From: Phenylobacterium sp. | GTDB lineage: Bacteria; Pseudomonadota; Alphaproteobacteria; Caulobacterales; Caulobacteraceae | Reading direction: 5' to 3' | Length of the DNA: 8,531 nt | Assembly (NCBI GenBank): GCA_028291285.1 | Contig: JAQGIJ010000010.1 | Coordinates: forward strand, 1 to 8,531 | Part shown: positions 1 to 5,964 of the stretch, piece by piece | How positions within the stretch are numbered: the first letter of the stretch is position 1 | Layout of the letters: every line of letters begins with the position of its first letter | Notes under the pieces: model-generated | Told to the model about the DNA's origin: nothing | Databases searched by the model: none | The model's input: the letters and a program-made list of their open reading frames with translations, nothing else | Made by a program: the position numbers and the translations under genes

Positions 1-867
1 GACGGGGCGCACATCCGCACCCTGCTGCTCACCTTCTTCTACCGGCAGATGCCGCAGGTGATCGAGCGCGGCTACCTCTATATCGCCCAGCCGCCGCTCT
101 ATAAGGCGGCCAAGGGCAAGTCGATCCGCTACCTGAAGGACGACTCCGAGCTGGAGACCTATCTGATCGACGAGGGCGTCGATCAGGCCCATCTCGACCT
201 CGCCTCCGGCGAGCGGCTGACCGGCAAGGACCTGCTGGCGCTGGTGCAGACCGCCCGCGGGGCCAAGGCCAACGTCGAGCGGCTGGCGGCCCGCGCGCCG
301 GCCTTCGCCATCGAGCAGGCGGCGCTGGCGGGGCTGCTGGGCGAAGGCGGCGATCCGGCCGCGGCCGCCCGGCGCCTCGACCTCTACGCCGAGGAAGGCG
401 ACGGCGCCTGGACCGGCGAGGCGGCCACCGGCGGCGGCTACGTTTTCAGCCGCATCAAGCGCGGCGTTTCCGAGCGGCTGGTGCTGGACGAGCTCTTGCT
501 GCACGCCGCCGACGCCCGGCGCCTGGCGGAACGCTCCAAGGAGCTGGCGCAGGTCTTCTCCTCGCCCGCCACCTTCATGCGCCGCGACCGCTCGGCCTCC
601 ATCCGCGGACCGATCGACCTGGTGAACGCAGTGATGGAAAACGGCCGCCGCGGCCTCGCCGTCCAGCGCTACAAGGGCCTGGGCGAGATGAACGCCGACC
701 AGCTTTGGGAGACGACGCTGGACGCCAACGTCCGCACCCTGCTGCAGGTCAAGGTCAGCCACGCCGACGACGCCGACGACATGTTCACCCGCCTGATGGG
801 CGACCTGGTCGAGCCGCGCCGCGAGTTCATCCAGGCCAACGCCCTCGACGCGGAGGTCGATGTCTAG
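1..867 (+). CDS. gyrB: DNA gyrase subunit B, C-terminal part (5' end outside window)
   Basis: This is the ATPase subunit of the type II topoisomerase that introduces negative supercoils as GyrA2GyrB2. The visible 288 residues begin at the last aspartate of the TOPRIM metal-binding DxDxD motif ([18 protein letters not shown]), continue through [11 protein letters not shown], and end with the family's closing region ([11 protein letters not shown] at about 664-696, then [14 protein letters not shown]). Between these lies about 150 residues of less conserved sequence. This matches the extra domain found in the TOPRIM/tail region of Gram-negative GyrB and absent from ParE, so I call GyrB and not topoisomerase IV. 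The E. coli protein has roughly 300 residues from the same point, so the 3' end looks complete. The reading frame enters at base 1 and the stop is TAG at 865-867. The ATPase and transducer domains lie outside the window. Nothing appears broken. Confidence 0.95.
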   Translation, partial: DGAHIRTLLLTFFYRQMPQVIERGYLYIAQPPLYKAAKGKSIRYLKDDSELETYLIDEGVDQAHLDLASGERLTGKDLLALVQTARGAKANVERLAARAPAFAIEQAALAGLLGEGGDPAAAARRLDLYAEEGDGAWTGEAATGGGYVFSRIKRGVSERLVLDELLLHAADARRLAERSKELAQVFSSPATFMRRDRSASIRGPIDLVNAVMENGRRGLAVQRYKGLGEMNADQLWETTLDANVRTLLQVKVSHADDADDMFTRLMGDLVEPRREFIQANALDAEVDV

Positions 868-877
868 AGCCCCGCTA

Positions 878-901
878 GGGTCAGGCGAAATCGCCTGACC
901 C
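878..901. terminator. Perfect palindromic hairpin between convergent genes
   Basis: Arms GGGTCAGGCGA (878-888) and TCGCCTGACCC (891-901) pair perfectly over 11 bp around a 2-base centre. In RNA the loop would open to about 4-6 bases. The hairpin starts 10 bases after the gyrB stop and ends 21 bases before the autotransporter stop on the other strand, so it can serve both genes. There is no T-run on either side, so a textbook intrinsic terminator is not proven. It may act as a bidirectional terminator, stabilise RNA 3' ends, or belong to a dispersed palindromic repeat family. Confidence 0.65.
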
Positions 902-922
902 GGCTCCGGCGCCAGGATCGGC

Positions 923-3900
923 TCAGAAGGTGACGTGCCCCGCGAGCTTGATGTCCACGACGTTCAGCCCGCTGCGGCGTTCGCCGCCCACATCGAAGGT
1001 GAAGGCGGCGGGGCCGGTCTCGCTTTTCAGCCCGAGGCGGGCGACCAGGCCGCTGTCGCCGATCGGGTTCGGGCCGACGGTGAAGGCGTCCCCGCCGGAG
1101 ACGAAGGTCGCCGTCGTCGACCCGTCGCTGTGGCTGACGACGTCGCGGTAGCCCAGCAGCACCTCCGGCCCCCAGGACGAGGCCTGGTCGCCGAACATGG
1201 CGCCGACGGCCACCCCGGCGAAGCCCGAGAGCTCGGCGGTCTTGCGCTGCTGCACCGACAGGTCGAGCGCGCCGCCGCCGGTCTCCGTGTAGCCGCCTTC
1301 GTTCAGCTGGAGATAGTCCATGCCCACCTGCGGCCGCAGGTAGAGGTCGCCCAGGTGCGCCTCGTAGCTCACCCGCACGCGCGAGTTGACCCCCCAGCCG
1401 TTCCAGTGCGCCGAAGCGGCGCCGGTGGCGGCGGGGGTCACGCCGTCGGCGGTGAAGTTGGTCGCCCGGTTGCTGCTGGCCATCAGATAGTCGCCGGCGA
1501 GCCGCGCGTTCACGGCCAGGGGGCCGAGGTGGGCGCGCCAGTAGCCGCCCGCCTCGATCAGATTGGCGAAGGCGTCGGTCGCGCTGGCCGAGCGGTCTGG
1601 CCGGAGCTCTCCGGACAAGCCGGCGAGGCTCAGGCCGAAGATCCCGGCGCGCGTGGCTGGCAGCTCGTAGCCGGCGATCAGGCCGGTGCCCCAGCTGTTG
1701 TAGCCCGACAGGTCGGCGGTGTTGCCGGCCCGCGCCACGAAGTTCACCTCCTGGGCCCAGGCGCCGCCGTCGCCGCCGGCCTGGCGGTCGTCCAGCGGCC
1801 GGCCGAACGCCTCGACGCCCGCGGAGACCATCTGGAAGATGCCGCCGGAGTGCTCGGGCAGCAGTTGCTGGTAGGCGGACAAGAAGGACCCGCGGGTGGT
1901 CTGGCCGAGCAGGGCGGCGCTGAGGGCGGAGTCCTTGCCGACCGCCGCGACCACCGGCTCGTAGCCGCCGGCGATCGAGGATGGCAGGGCCAGTTGGGCG
2001 GCGGTCTTGCGGGAGAGCGTGACCGAGAGCGTTCCCGCGCTCAGGTCCGTCGAGAACTGGCTGCCGTACATATAGGGGGTCGTGGCGAGCAGGCTCGTGT
2101 CCACCGCACCAGCGGTCAGCTGGTTGGCGCGGATCAGGCTGTAGGTCACCGAGCCGTTCTGGATCGAGGTCATCCGCACGCCGATCTTGGCGCCCGTGGC
2201 GATGCTGGCGGCGCCCGCCACGTCGAGCTCGGTGGCCTGGCCCGCGGCGTGATCGACGGTGAAGACGGTGGTCGATCCGGCCCCCAGGTTGAGGCTCGTC
2301 AGGTTGAGGTGGTCGGTGCTGTTGATCTGCAGCGAGCCCGTGCCGACGTTGAGCGCCAGCGTCCCGCCCTGCGCCGTCACCGCGCCCGCGACCGCCGCTC
2401 CCCCATCGATCGTCAGGCTGTTGGCGCCGGCGCCGAAGGTGAGGTCGCCGGTGAGCGTGCCGGCCTGCACATTGATGCTGTCGTCGCCGGAGCCCATGTG
2501 GATCGCGCCGATGATGGTGGGGATCACGGTCGAGCCGGGCGCCTGATAGGTCAGGAGCGAAAAGCCCGTCGTGTTGGCCGAATCCTCGATCGCCACGGCG
2601 GATCCGGTCGGCAGCGTCGTCGTGCCGGTGGTGGGGAAGGTCTGGGCGATGATCGTCCCGGTGTTCTCCAGGTGGGTGAGCGAGCCGGCCTTGTCGAGGA
2701 TGGCCACGGCGTCGCCGGTCGGGCCCTCGGTCACCGCCTTGATGTTCCCGCTGTTGAGGATCACCGGCAACGAGCCGCCCGCCTCGACCACGACGGCGCG
2801 GGCCGCCACGGCGCCCGACCCGATCATGACCGAAGTGATCTGGCCGCCGTTCGAAAGCACCGGCGCCGAGGCGCCGGCGTTCAGGTGCAGCGCCGTCGCA
2901 TCGGCGCTGTAGGCGTTCGCGGTCAGCGAGCCCCAGACGCGGATCCCGTTGGTCAGGTTCACGGCGCCGCCGCCCTGGACGCCGAGCTCCAGGCCGGTGG
3001 CGGAGACGCCGTCGCGAACGCCGGACCCGAGGACCGTGCCCTCGATCACCACGCCGTAGGCGCTGTCGCCGACGCCCACCACGCCCAGGCTGACGTCGCG
3101 GCCGACGGCGCCCACCTGGATGGCCGGGGCGCTGCCGTAGGAGGCCACCGTGCCGGTTGTTTCGGTGGCGTCTGCCACGCCGTCGCCGTTGGCGTCGACC
3201 ACGGTGGTGGAGATCGTCACCGGCGGCGCCGCGACCAGCAGGCCGAGGCCCAGGTTCCCGCCCACGGACACCGTCGGCCCGCCCTGAGCGATGTCGTTGA
3301 TGTTCTGGTCGTTGATCAGGGCGGTCGTCGCGCCGCGGACGATCGAGTGATAGCCGGTGGCGCTCAAGGCGTTGGAGATCACCAGTCCGCCGCCCACGTC
3401 GCCGCCCAGCGAGACCGCCTGCGCCCCCTCGCCGGTGGCGGTGACGCTGCCGGTCAGGTTGACGCCGCCGCTGACCCCGGCGGTGGTGCGGATGCCGAAG
3501 CTGCGGGTGCCCGTGGCCGTGATCGTTCCGGCGTTATAGATGGCCCCCAGCAGCTGGCTGTCGACTGAGACGCCGGCCGAATCCGCGCCCTGGATGTTGA
3601 TCGAGCCGCTGTTGGTGAGGTCCCCGGTGAAGGCGCCCGGCCCCTGGACGCGGACTCCGAACCGCCCGGAGCCGGTGGCGAATGGACCGATGATATTGCC
3701 GGCGGAGTCCGTCGTGGTCGTCGTCGCCGACTCGTTGAACGTGATCGTGCCGGTGTTGGTCACCGCGCCGGTGTGGCCGCCCAGCGCCAGGATGCCGGTG
3801 ACGTTGTTCACGTCCTGCGCCTGAATGGATCCGGAGTTGCTGACGGAGTTGTTGCTGTCGATGGTGATCGCCGGCCCGGAGGGGACGGTGAGCGTCCCGG

Positions 3901-4111
3901 TCTGGACGACGTTGTCGGGCGCGCCGGCGTTCGCCGTCGAGGTGGAGACCGGCTTGGAGCCGCCGCTGACGGTGGTGTCGGCCTGCGCCGGCCCGGCGCA
4001 GATCAGGGCCGCGAGCGCCGGGATCGACGCGCCGAGCCCGAGCGCCAGCCGGCGACCGCGCCCGCCGCCGCAATCCCGAGCCACGGCGTGGACGCCACCA
4101 AATGCAGACAT
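923..4111 (-). CDS. Autotransporter with beta-helix-like passenger and C-terminal beta-barrel
   Basis: This is a type Va secreted surface protein of 1062 residues from the chosen start. Residues 1-44 form a Sec signal peptide: a basic n-region with GRGRR, a hydrophobic core LALGLGASIPALAALICAG, and cleavage after AQA. The passenger (about 45-780) is rich in Gly, Ser, Thr and Ala, and carries recurring NSGSI/NTGTI/NAGTI-type units (near 92, 119, 167 and 193, and later NSGNI and NTGTI), as in beta-helical adhesins. A single loop DANGDGVADATE (306-317) resembles a Ca-binding loop. The autotransporter beta-domain occupies about 780-1062, opens near GGAWAQEV and ends in a terminal Phe (AGHVTF), the usual BAM signal. 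I saw no protease or lipase catalytic motif, so the passenger function is unknown. An adhesin or surface-layer role is inference. An upstream in-frame ATG at 4151-4153 would add 14 residues. I prefer 4111 because GGGGA sits 7 bases before it, whereas the upstream ATG has its AAGGAG 20 bases away. The gene diverges from the EF-hand gene and converges on gyrB. Confidence 0.88.
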   Translation of the reverse strand: MSAFGGVHAVARDCGGGRGRRLALGLGASIPALAALICAGPAQADTTVSGGSKPVSTSTANAGAPDNVVQTGTLTVPSGPAITIDSNNSVSNSGSIQAQDVNNVTGILALGGHTGAVTNTGTITFNESATTTTTDSAGNIIGPFATGSGRFGVRVQGPGAFTGDLTNSGSINIQGADSAGVSVDSQLLGAIYNAGTITATGTRSFGIRTTAGVSGGVNLTGSVTATGEGAQAVSLGGDVGGGLVISNALSATGYHSIVRGATTALINDQNINDIAQGGPTVSVGGNLGLGLLVAAPPVTISTTVVDANGDGVADATETTGTVASYGSAPAIQVGAVGRDVSLGVVGVGDSAYGVVIEGTVLGSGVRDGVSATGLELGVQGGGAVNLTNGIRVWGSLTANAYSADATALHLNAGASAPVLSNGGQITSVMIGSGAVAARAVVVEAGGSLPVILNSGNIKAVTEGPTGDAVAILDKAGSLTHLENTGTIIAQTFPTTGTTTLPTGSAVAIEDSANTTGFSLLTYQAPGSTVIPTIIGAIHMGSGDDSINVQAGTLTGDLTFGAGANSLTIDGGAAVAGAVTAQGGTLALNVGTGSLQINSTDHLNLTSLNLGAGSTTVFTVDHAAGQATELDVAGAASIATGAKIGVRMTSIQNGSVTYSLIRANQLTAGAVDTSLLATTPYMYGSQFSTDLSAGTLSVTLSRKTAAQLALPSSIAGGYEPVVAAVGKDSALSAALLGQTTRGSFLSAYQQLLPEHSGGIFQMVSAGVEAFGRPLDDRQAGGDGGAWAQEVNFVARAGNTADLSGYNSWGTGLIAGYELPATRAGIFGLSLAGLSGELRPDRSASATDAFANLIEAGGYWRAHLGPLAVNARLAGDYLMASSNRATNFTADGVTPAATGAASAHWNGWGVNSRVRVSYEAHLGDLYLRPQVGMDYLQLNEGGYTETGGGALDLSVQQRKTAELSGFAGVAVGAMFGDQASSWGPEVLLGYRDVVSHSDGSTTATFVSGGDAFTVGPNPIGDSGLVARLGLKSETGPAAFTFDVGGERRSGLNVVDIKLAGHVTF

Positions 4112-4121
4112 ACGATCATCC

Positions 4122-4165
4122 CCGAACCAACAGAGGCGATCGGTTGCGATCATAATGTGGTTCGG
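4122..4165 (-). promoter_or_regulatory. Nested hairpin in the autotransporter mRNA leader
   Basis: Read on the minus strand, CCGAACCA (4165-4158) pairs with TGGTTCGG (4129-4122). After a one-base bulge, two more pairs can extend the stem (4156-4157 with 4131-4132). Inside it, GATCG (4151-4147) pairs with CGATC (4142-4138) around a CAAC loop. The 3' arm overlaps the first two bases of GGGGA, the ribosome site serving the ATG at 4109-4111. The alternative ATG (4151-4153) lies in the outer loop, and its G begins the inner stem. The structure could tune start choice or translation. The pairing is seen directly, but the regulatory role is inference. Confidence 0.45.
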
Positions 4166-4173
4166 AAATGACT

Positions 4174-4179
4174 CTCCTT
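4174..4179 (-). promoter_or_regulatory. Strong Shine-Dalgarno-like AAGGAG far upstream of the autotransporter start
   Basis: AAGGAG is the best ribosome-binding sequence in the leader, but it lies 20 bases before the first in-frame ATG (4151-4153) and 62 before the preferred ATG (4109-4111). No ATG, GTG or TTG lies in any frame at a normal distance. An in-frame TAA at 4178-4180 closes the frame upstream. It may be a standby site used together with the leader hairpin, or it may be coincidental. Confidence 0.35.
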
Positions 4180-4547
4180 AAGGCCAAGGTTGCAGGCGCT
4201 GCGGTACTGTTACGAACGGGTTTCAGGCGGACATGATCTCCACCCGCGCGCTATTGGCAGTGGCGCTGCGGACAACATCCGGGCCTGTGCAGAAAACAAC
4301 CCGCGGTAGATATTGCCCACCGCGCCGCGTTTCAATTTCGTGTCGGCCGGTGTCCGGAATGTTTCAAGCGTCATCAGACGATGACGGCTGGCAGTTACTT
4401 TGTCTGCAACGTGTCGTCAGACCGAATTTTCCCGCCTATTCACACAATTCCGGCGCGTACACCCCTCTTGCAAGTTGTGGTCTCGATGTGAGCGACAAAT
4501 CTTCTGGCGCCTGCGTCGAAACATGCCCATCAGCTTTCGAGGCCACA
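4180..4547. promoter_or_regulatory. Divergent intergenic region between the autotransporter and EF-hand genes
   Basis: This stretch should hold the promoters of both divergent genes. It is visibly less GC-rich than the genes on either side, with runs such as CAATTT, GAATTTTCCC and ATTCACACAATTC. An open frame runs through it in phase with the EF-hand gene back to 4233. However, its translation is irregular, Cys/Arg-rich and unlike the protein that follows, so I read it as non-coding. I found no convincing -35/-10 pair. Short signals inside are an inverted repeat at 4369-4386, a similar GTCGTCAGACCG at 4413-4424, three copies of GTTTCA (4220, 4329, 4361) and the palindrome CTTGCAAG (4467-4474). 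Confidence 0.55.
4369..4386. promoter_or_regulatory. Inverted repeat, possible operator upstream of the EF-hand gene
   Basis: CGTCATC (4369-4375) and GATGACG (4380-4386) form a perfect 7-bp inverted repeat around AGAC. A related half, GTCGTCAGACCG, occurs at 4413-4424, about four helical turns away. The position inside the divergent gap suits a dimeric regulator, but no regulator is identified and the match could be chance. Confidence 0.3.
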
Positions 4548-5090
4548 ATGCAAATCTCCGGTAATTCAGACGCTTACCAGGCGACCCAGGTGCAGCGCGC
4601 GCTCAGCATGCTGCTCCAGCAGTCCAGCGGCGACGCTGGGCAAACTCAGCCGGGCGGAACGGCCGGCCCGACGCCGGCTGCTCCCCTTCCGGCTGCGGGG
4701 CCCGGCGACCAGTTCGCCGCGGCGACGCTCAGCGGCCTGCTGTCGGTCCAGCAGCAGCCCCCGTCCTCGGCCGACATGGCCAGCAACCTCATGAGCCAGG
4801 CCGACGCCAACGGCGACGGCCAGCTCAGCGCGGACGAGATCAAGCAGGCGCTGGGCCAGAACAGCAGCAGCAGCGGTGATCTCACCTCGGCGATCTCGAA
4901 GCTCGACACCAATGGGGACGGTACGCTCAGCGCCGCCGAGCTCACCAGCGGGATCGACACCGCACGCAAGACCCACCACCACCATCACCAGGGCGCGGAG
5001 GCGTCTTCCGCCTCGGGCCAGGCCCAGGCGAGCACGACCGCCAGCGCGTCGGCGGCCTCCGCCGACGAGACCTCCGCCGCTCAGAGCTGA
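4548..5090 (+). CDS. Small EF-hand protein with pentahistidine stretch
   Basis: A 180-residue protein with two canonical EF-hand loops: DANGDGQLSADE (86-97) and DTNGDGTLSAAE (120-131). Both have Asp at 1, Asn at 3, Asp at 5, Gly at 6 and Glu at 12, so Ca2+ binding is very likely. The linker between them contains NSSSSG. The first 80 residues are low-complexity (Gln, Ser, Gly, Pro, Ala), and five histidines follow at 143-147. The tail is Ala/Ser/Thr-rich. I see no signal peptide, lipobox or membrane segment, so the protein is cytoplasmic or leaves by a non-Sec route. The start is ATG 4548 with GAGG 5 bases before it. The frame is open to 4233, but composition changes sharply at 4548. Short bacterial EF-hand proteins of this build are common in Proteobacteria and mostly uncharacterised; some, such as Xanthomonas XopAW, are effectors. 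It lies directly upstream of a two-component pair, separated by a hairpin, and diverges from an autotransporter. A calcium buffer or sensor role is inference. Confidence 0.85.
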   Translation: MQISGNSDAYQATQVQRALSMLLQQSSGDAGQTQPGGTAGPTPAAPLPAAGPGDQFAAATLSGLLSVQQQPPSSADMASNLMSQADANGDGQLSADEIKQALGQNSSSSGDLTSAISKLDTNGDGTLSAAELTSGIDTARKTHHHHHQGAEASSASGQAQASTTASASAASADETSAAQS

Positions 5091-5096
5091 GCGACG

Positions 5097-5123
5097 CCCG
5101 GCGCCGCATGCCGCGGCGCCGGG
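5097..5123 (+). terminator. Strong GC hairpin after the EF-hand gene
   Basis: CCCGGCGCCGC (5097-5107) pairs perfectly with GCGGCGCCGGG (5113-5123) around ATGCC. The hairpin begins 6 bases after the EF-hand stop. No T-run follows, so termination may be partial or need other factors. It probably separates the EF-hand transcript from the two-component genes, or lowers read-through into them. Confidence 0.6.
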
Positions 5124-5181
5124 ATCGCCGAAAACAACTGCGAGGCTCGGCCGCCGGAAACCTCGGCGCCTTACGTGAAAC

Positions 5182-5210
5182 TGTGGCGACCGCGAACTGC
5201 AACCGCCACA
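5182..5210. promoter_or_regulatory. Inverted repeat upstream of the response-regulator gene
   Basis: TGTGGCG (5182-5188) and CGCCACA (5204-5210) are perfect 7-bp arms, with centres 22 bp apart, about two helical turns. The element ends 22 bases before the regulator's ATG. Overlapping it, AACTG occurs at 5179-5183 and again at 5195-5199. It may be an operator, possibly for autoregulation, or a leader hairpin close to the ribosome site at 5220-5224. The function is inference. Confidence 0.35.
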
Positions 5211-5232
5211 ATCTGCGGCAAGGACATGACGC

Positions 5233-5964
5233 ATGACGCCCGCCGCCAATGCGCTACCCATACGCCATATCCTCGTCGTCGACGACGACACCGCATTGCG
5301 GGAGCAGGTGACCGCCTATCTCGGCGAGCATGGCTTCGAGACGCACACCGCCGGCAGCGGCGCGGCCATGGACAATGTGCTCGCCGAGGCGCCCATCGAC
5401 CTGGTGATCCTCGACGTGATGCTGCCCGGCGAGGGCGGCCTTTCGATCTGCCGGCGCCTTGCCGAGAGCGGCGGGCCGGCGATCGTCATGATGAGCGCCA
5501 TGGGCGAGGAGGTGGACCGGGTGCTGGGTCTCGAGCTCGGCGCCGACGACTATCTGCCCAAGCCCTGCAGCCCGCGTGAGCTGCTGGCCCGCGTGCGCGC
5601 GGTGATGCGGCGGCTGGAGGAGGTGCGCAGCGGCGTGCCCCGGCGCAGCCGCATCTATCGCTTCCGCGGCTTCGAGGTGGACGTGCCGCGCCGCCAGGTG
5701 CGCGCGCCGAACGGCACCACCATCCTGCTCACCGCCGGCGAATTCGCGCTGCTCAACGTGTTCCTCGAACAGCCCCAGCGCGTGCTCTCCCGCGATCAGC
5801 TGCTGGAGCTGGCCCGGGGCGGGGAGGCCGACGTCTTCGACCGGGCGGTCGACGTCCAGATCAGCCGGCTGCGGCGAAAGCTCCACGCCTGCGTCGAGGA
5901 GGAGCTGATCCGCACCCTGCGCGGCGCCGGCTACATGTTCGACGTGAAGGTGACGCGGGCTTGA
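5233..5964 (+). CDS. OmpR-family response regulator
   Basis: A 243-residue cytoplasmic transcription regulator. The receiver domain (about 11-125) has the acidic pocket DDD at 17-19, phospho-acceptor Asp61 in LVILDVMLPGEGG, the switch Ser88 (MMSAM) and conserved Lys110 (YLPKPCSPRELLARVR). The residue after KP is Cys where Phe is usual. The C-terminal winged helix (about 143-240) has the OmpR/PhoB signature: TAGEFALLNVFL, VLSRDQLLELARG, then VDVQISRLRRKL and IRTLRGAGYMF. AAGGA at 5220-5224 lies 8 bases before the ATG and supports this start. A nearby ATG at 5226 is out of frame. The stop TGA overlaps the TTG start of the kinase gene by 4 bases (TTGA), so the two form a translationally coupled operon and are almost certainly cognate partners. 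Target genes are unknown. The divergent gap at 4112-4547 and the repeat at 5182-5210 are candidates. Confidence 0.94.
   Translation: MTPAANALPIRHILVVDDDTALREQVTAYLGEHGFETHTAGSGAAMDNVLAEAPIDLVILDVMLPGEGGLSICRRLAESGGPAIVMMSAMGEEVDRVLGLELGADDYLPKPCSPRELLARVRAVMRRLEEVRSGVPRRSRIYRFRGFEVDVPRRQVRAPNGTTILLTAGEFALLNVFLEQPQRVLSRDQLLELARGGEADVFDRAVDVQISRLRRKLHACVEEELIRTLRGAGYMFDVKVTRA

Noticed and set aside
935..3568. 877-codon open frame on the plus strand opposite the autotransporter
   Set aside because: Its translation is Gly/Ala/Arg/His/Val-rich with no domain. It lies antisense to a well-supported gene and is explained by GC-rich codon bias leaving the opposite frame open.
4112..4153. 14-residue N-terminal extension of the autotransporter from the ATG at 4151-4153
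   Set aside because: No ribosome site lies at a normal distance from that ATG, and the signal peptide is complete without the extension. It remains possible because of the upstream AAGGAG.
4468..4500. TTGCAA as the -35 box of the EF-hand gene promoter
   Set aside because: No acceptable -10 hexamer lies 16-18 bases downstream. The nearest AT-rich stretch (ACAAAT) is too far away.
4233..4547. Upstream extension of the EF-hand reading frame (105 more codons)
   Set aside because: The translation is Cys/Arg-rich and irregular, base composition shifts at 4548, and a ribosome site precedes the ATG at 4548. The extension is better read as the promoter region.
4861..4878. AGC trinucleotide repeat in the EF-hand gene as a phase-variation tract
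   Set aside because: Only a few units are present and changes of three bases keep the frame. It simply encodes the Ser-rich linker.
4974..4988. Five histidine codons resembling an affinity tag or vector sequence
   Set aside because: They lie inside a natural gene with flanking EF-hand and Ala/Ser-rich sequence in the same codon style, and the gene continues for 33 residues after them. A native feature is simpler.
5254..5886. Open frame antisense to the response regulator
   Set aside because: It overlaps a gene with all receiver and winged-helix motifs. The antisense translation is Ala/Gly/His-rich with no recognisable domain.
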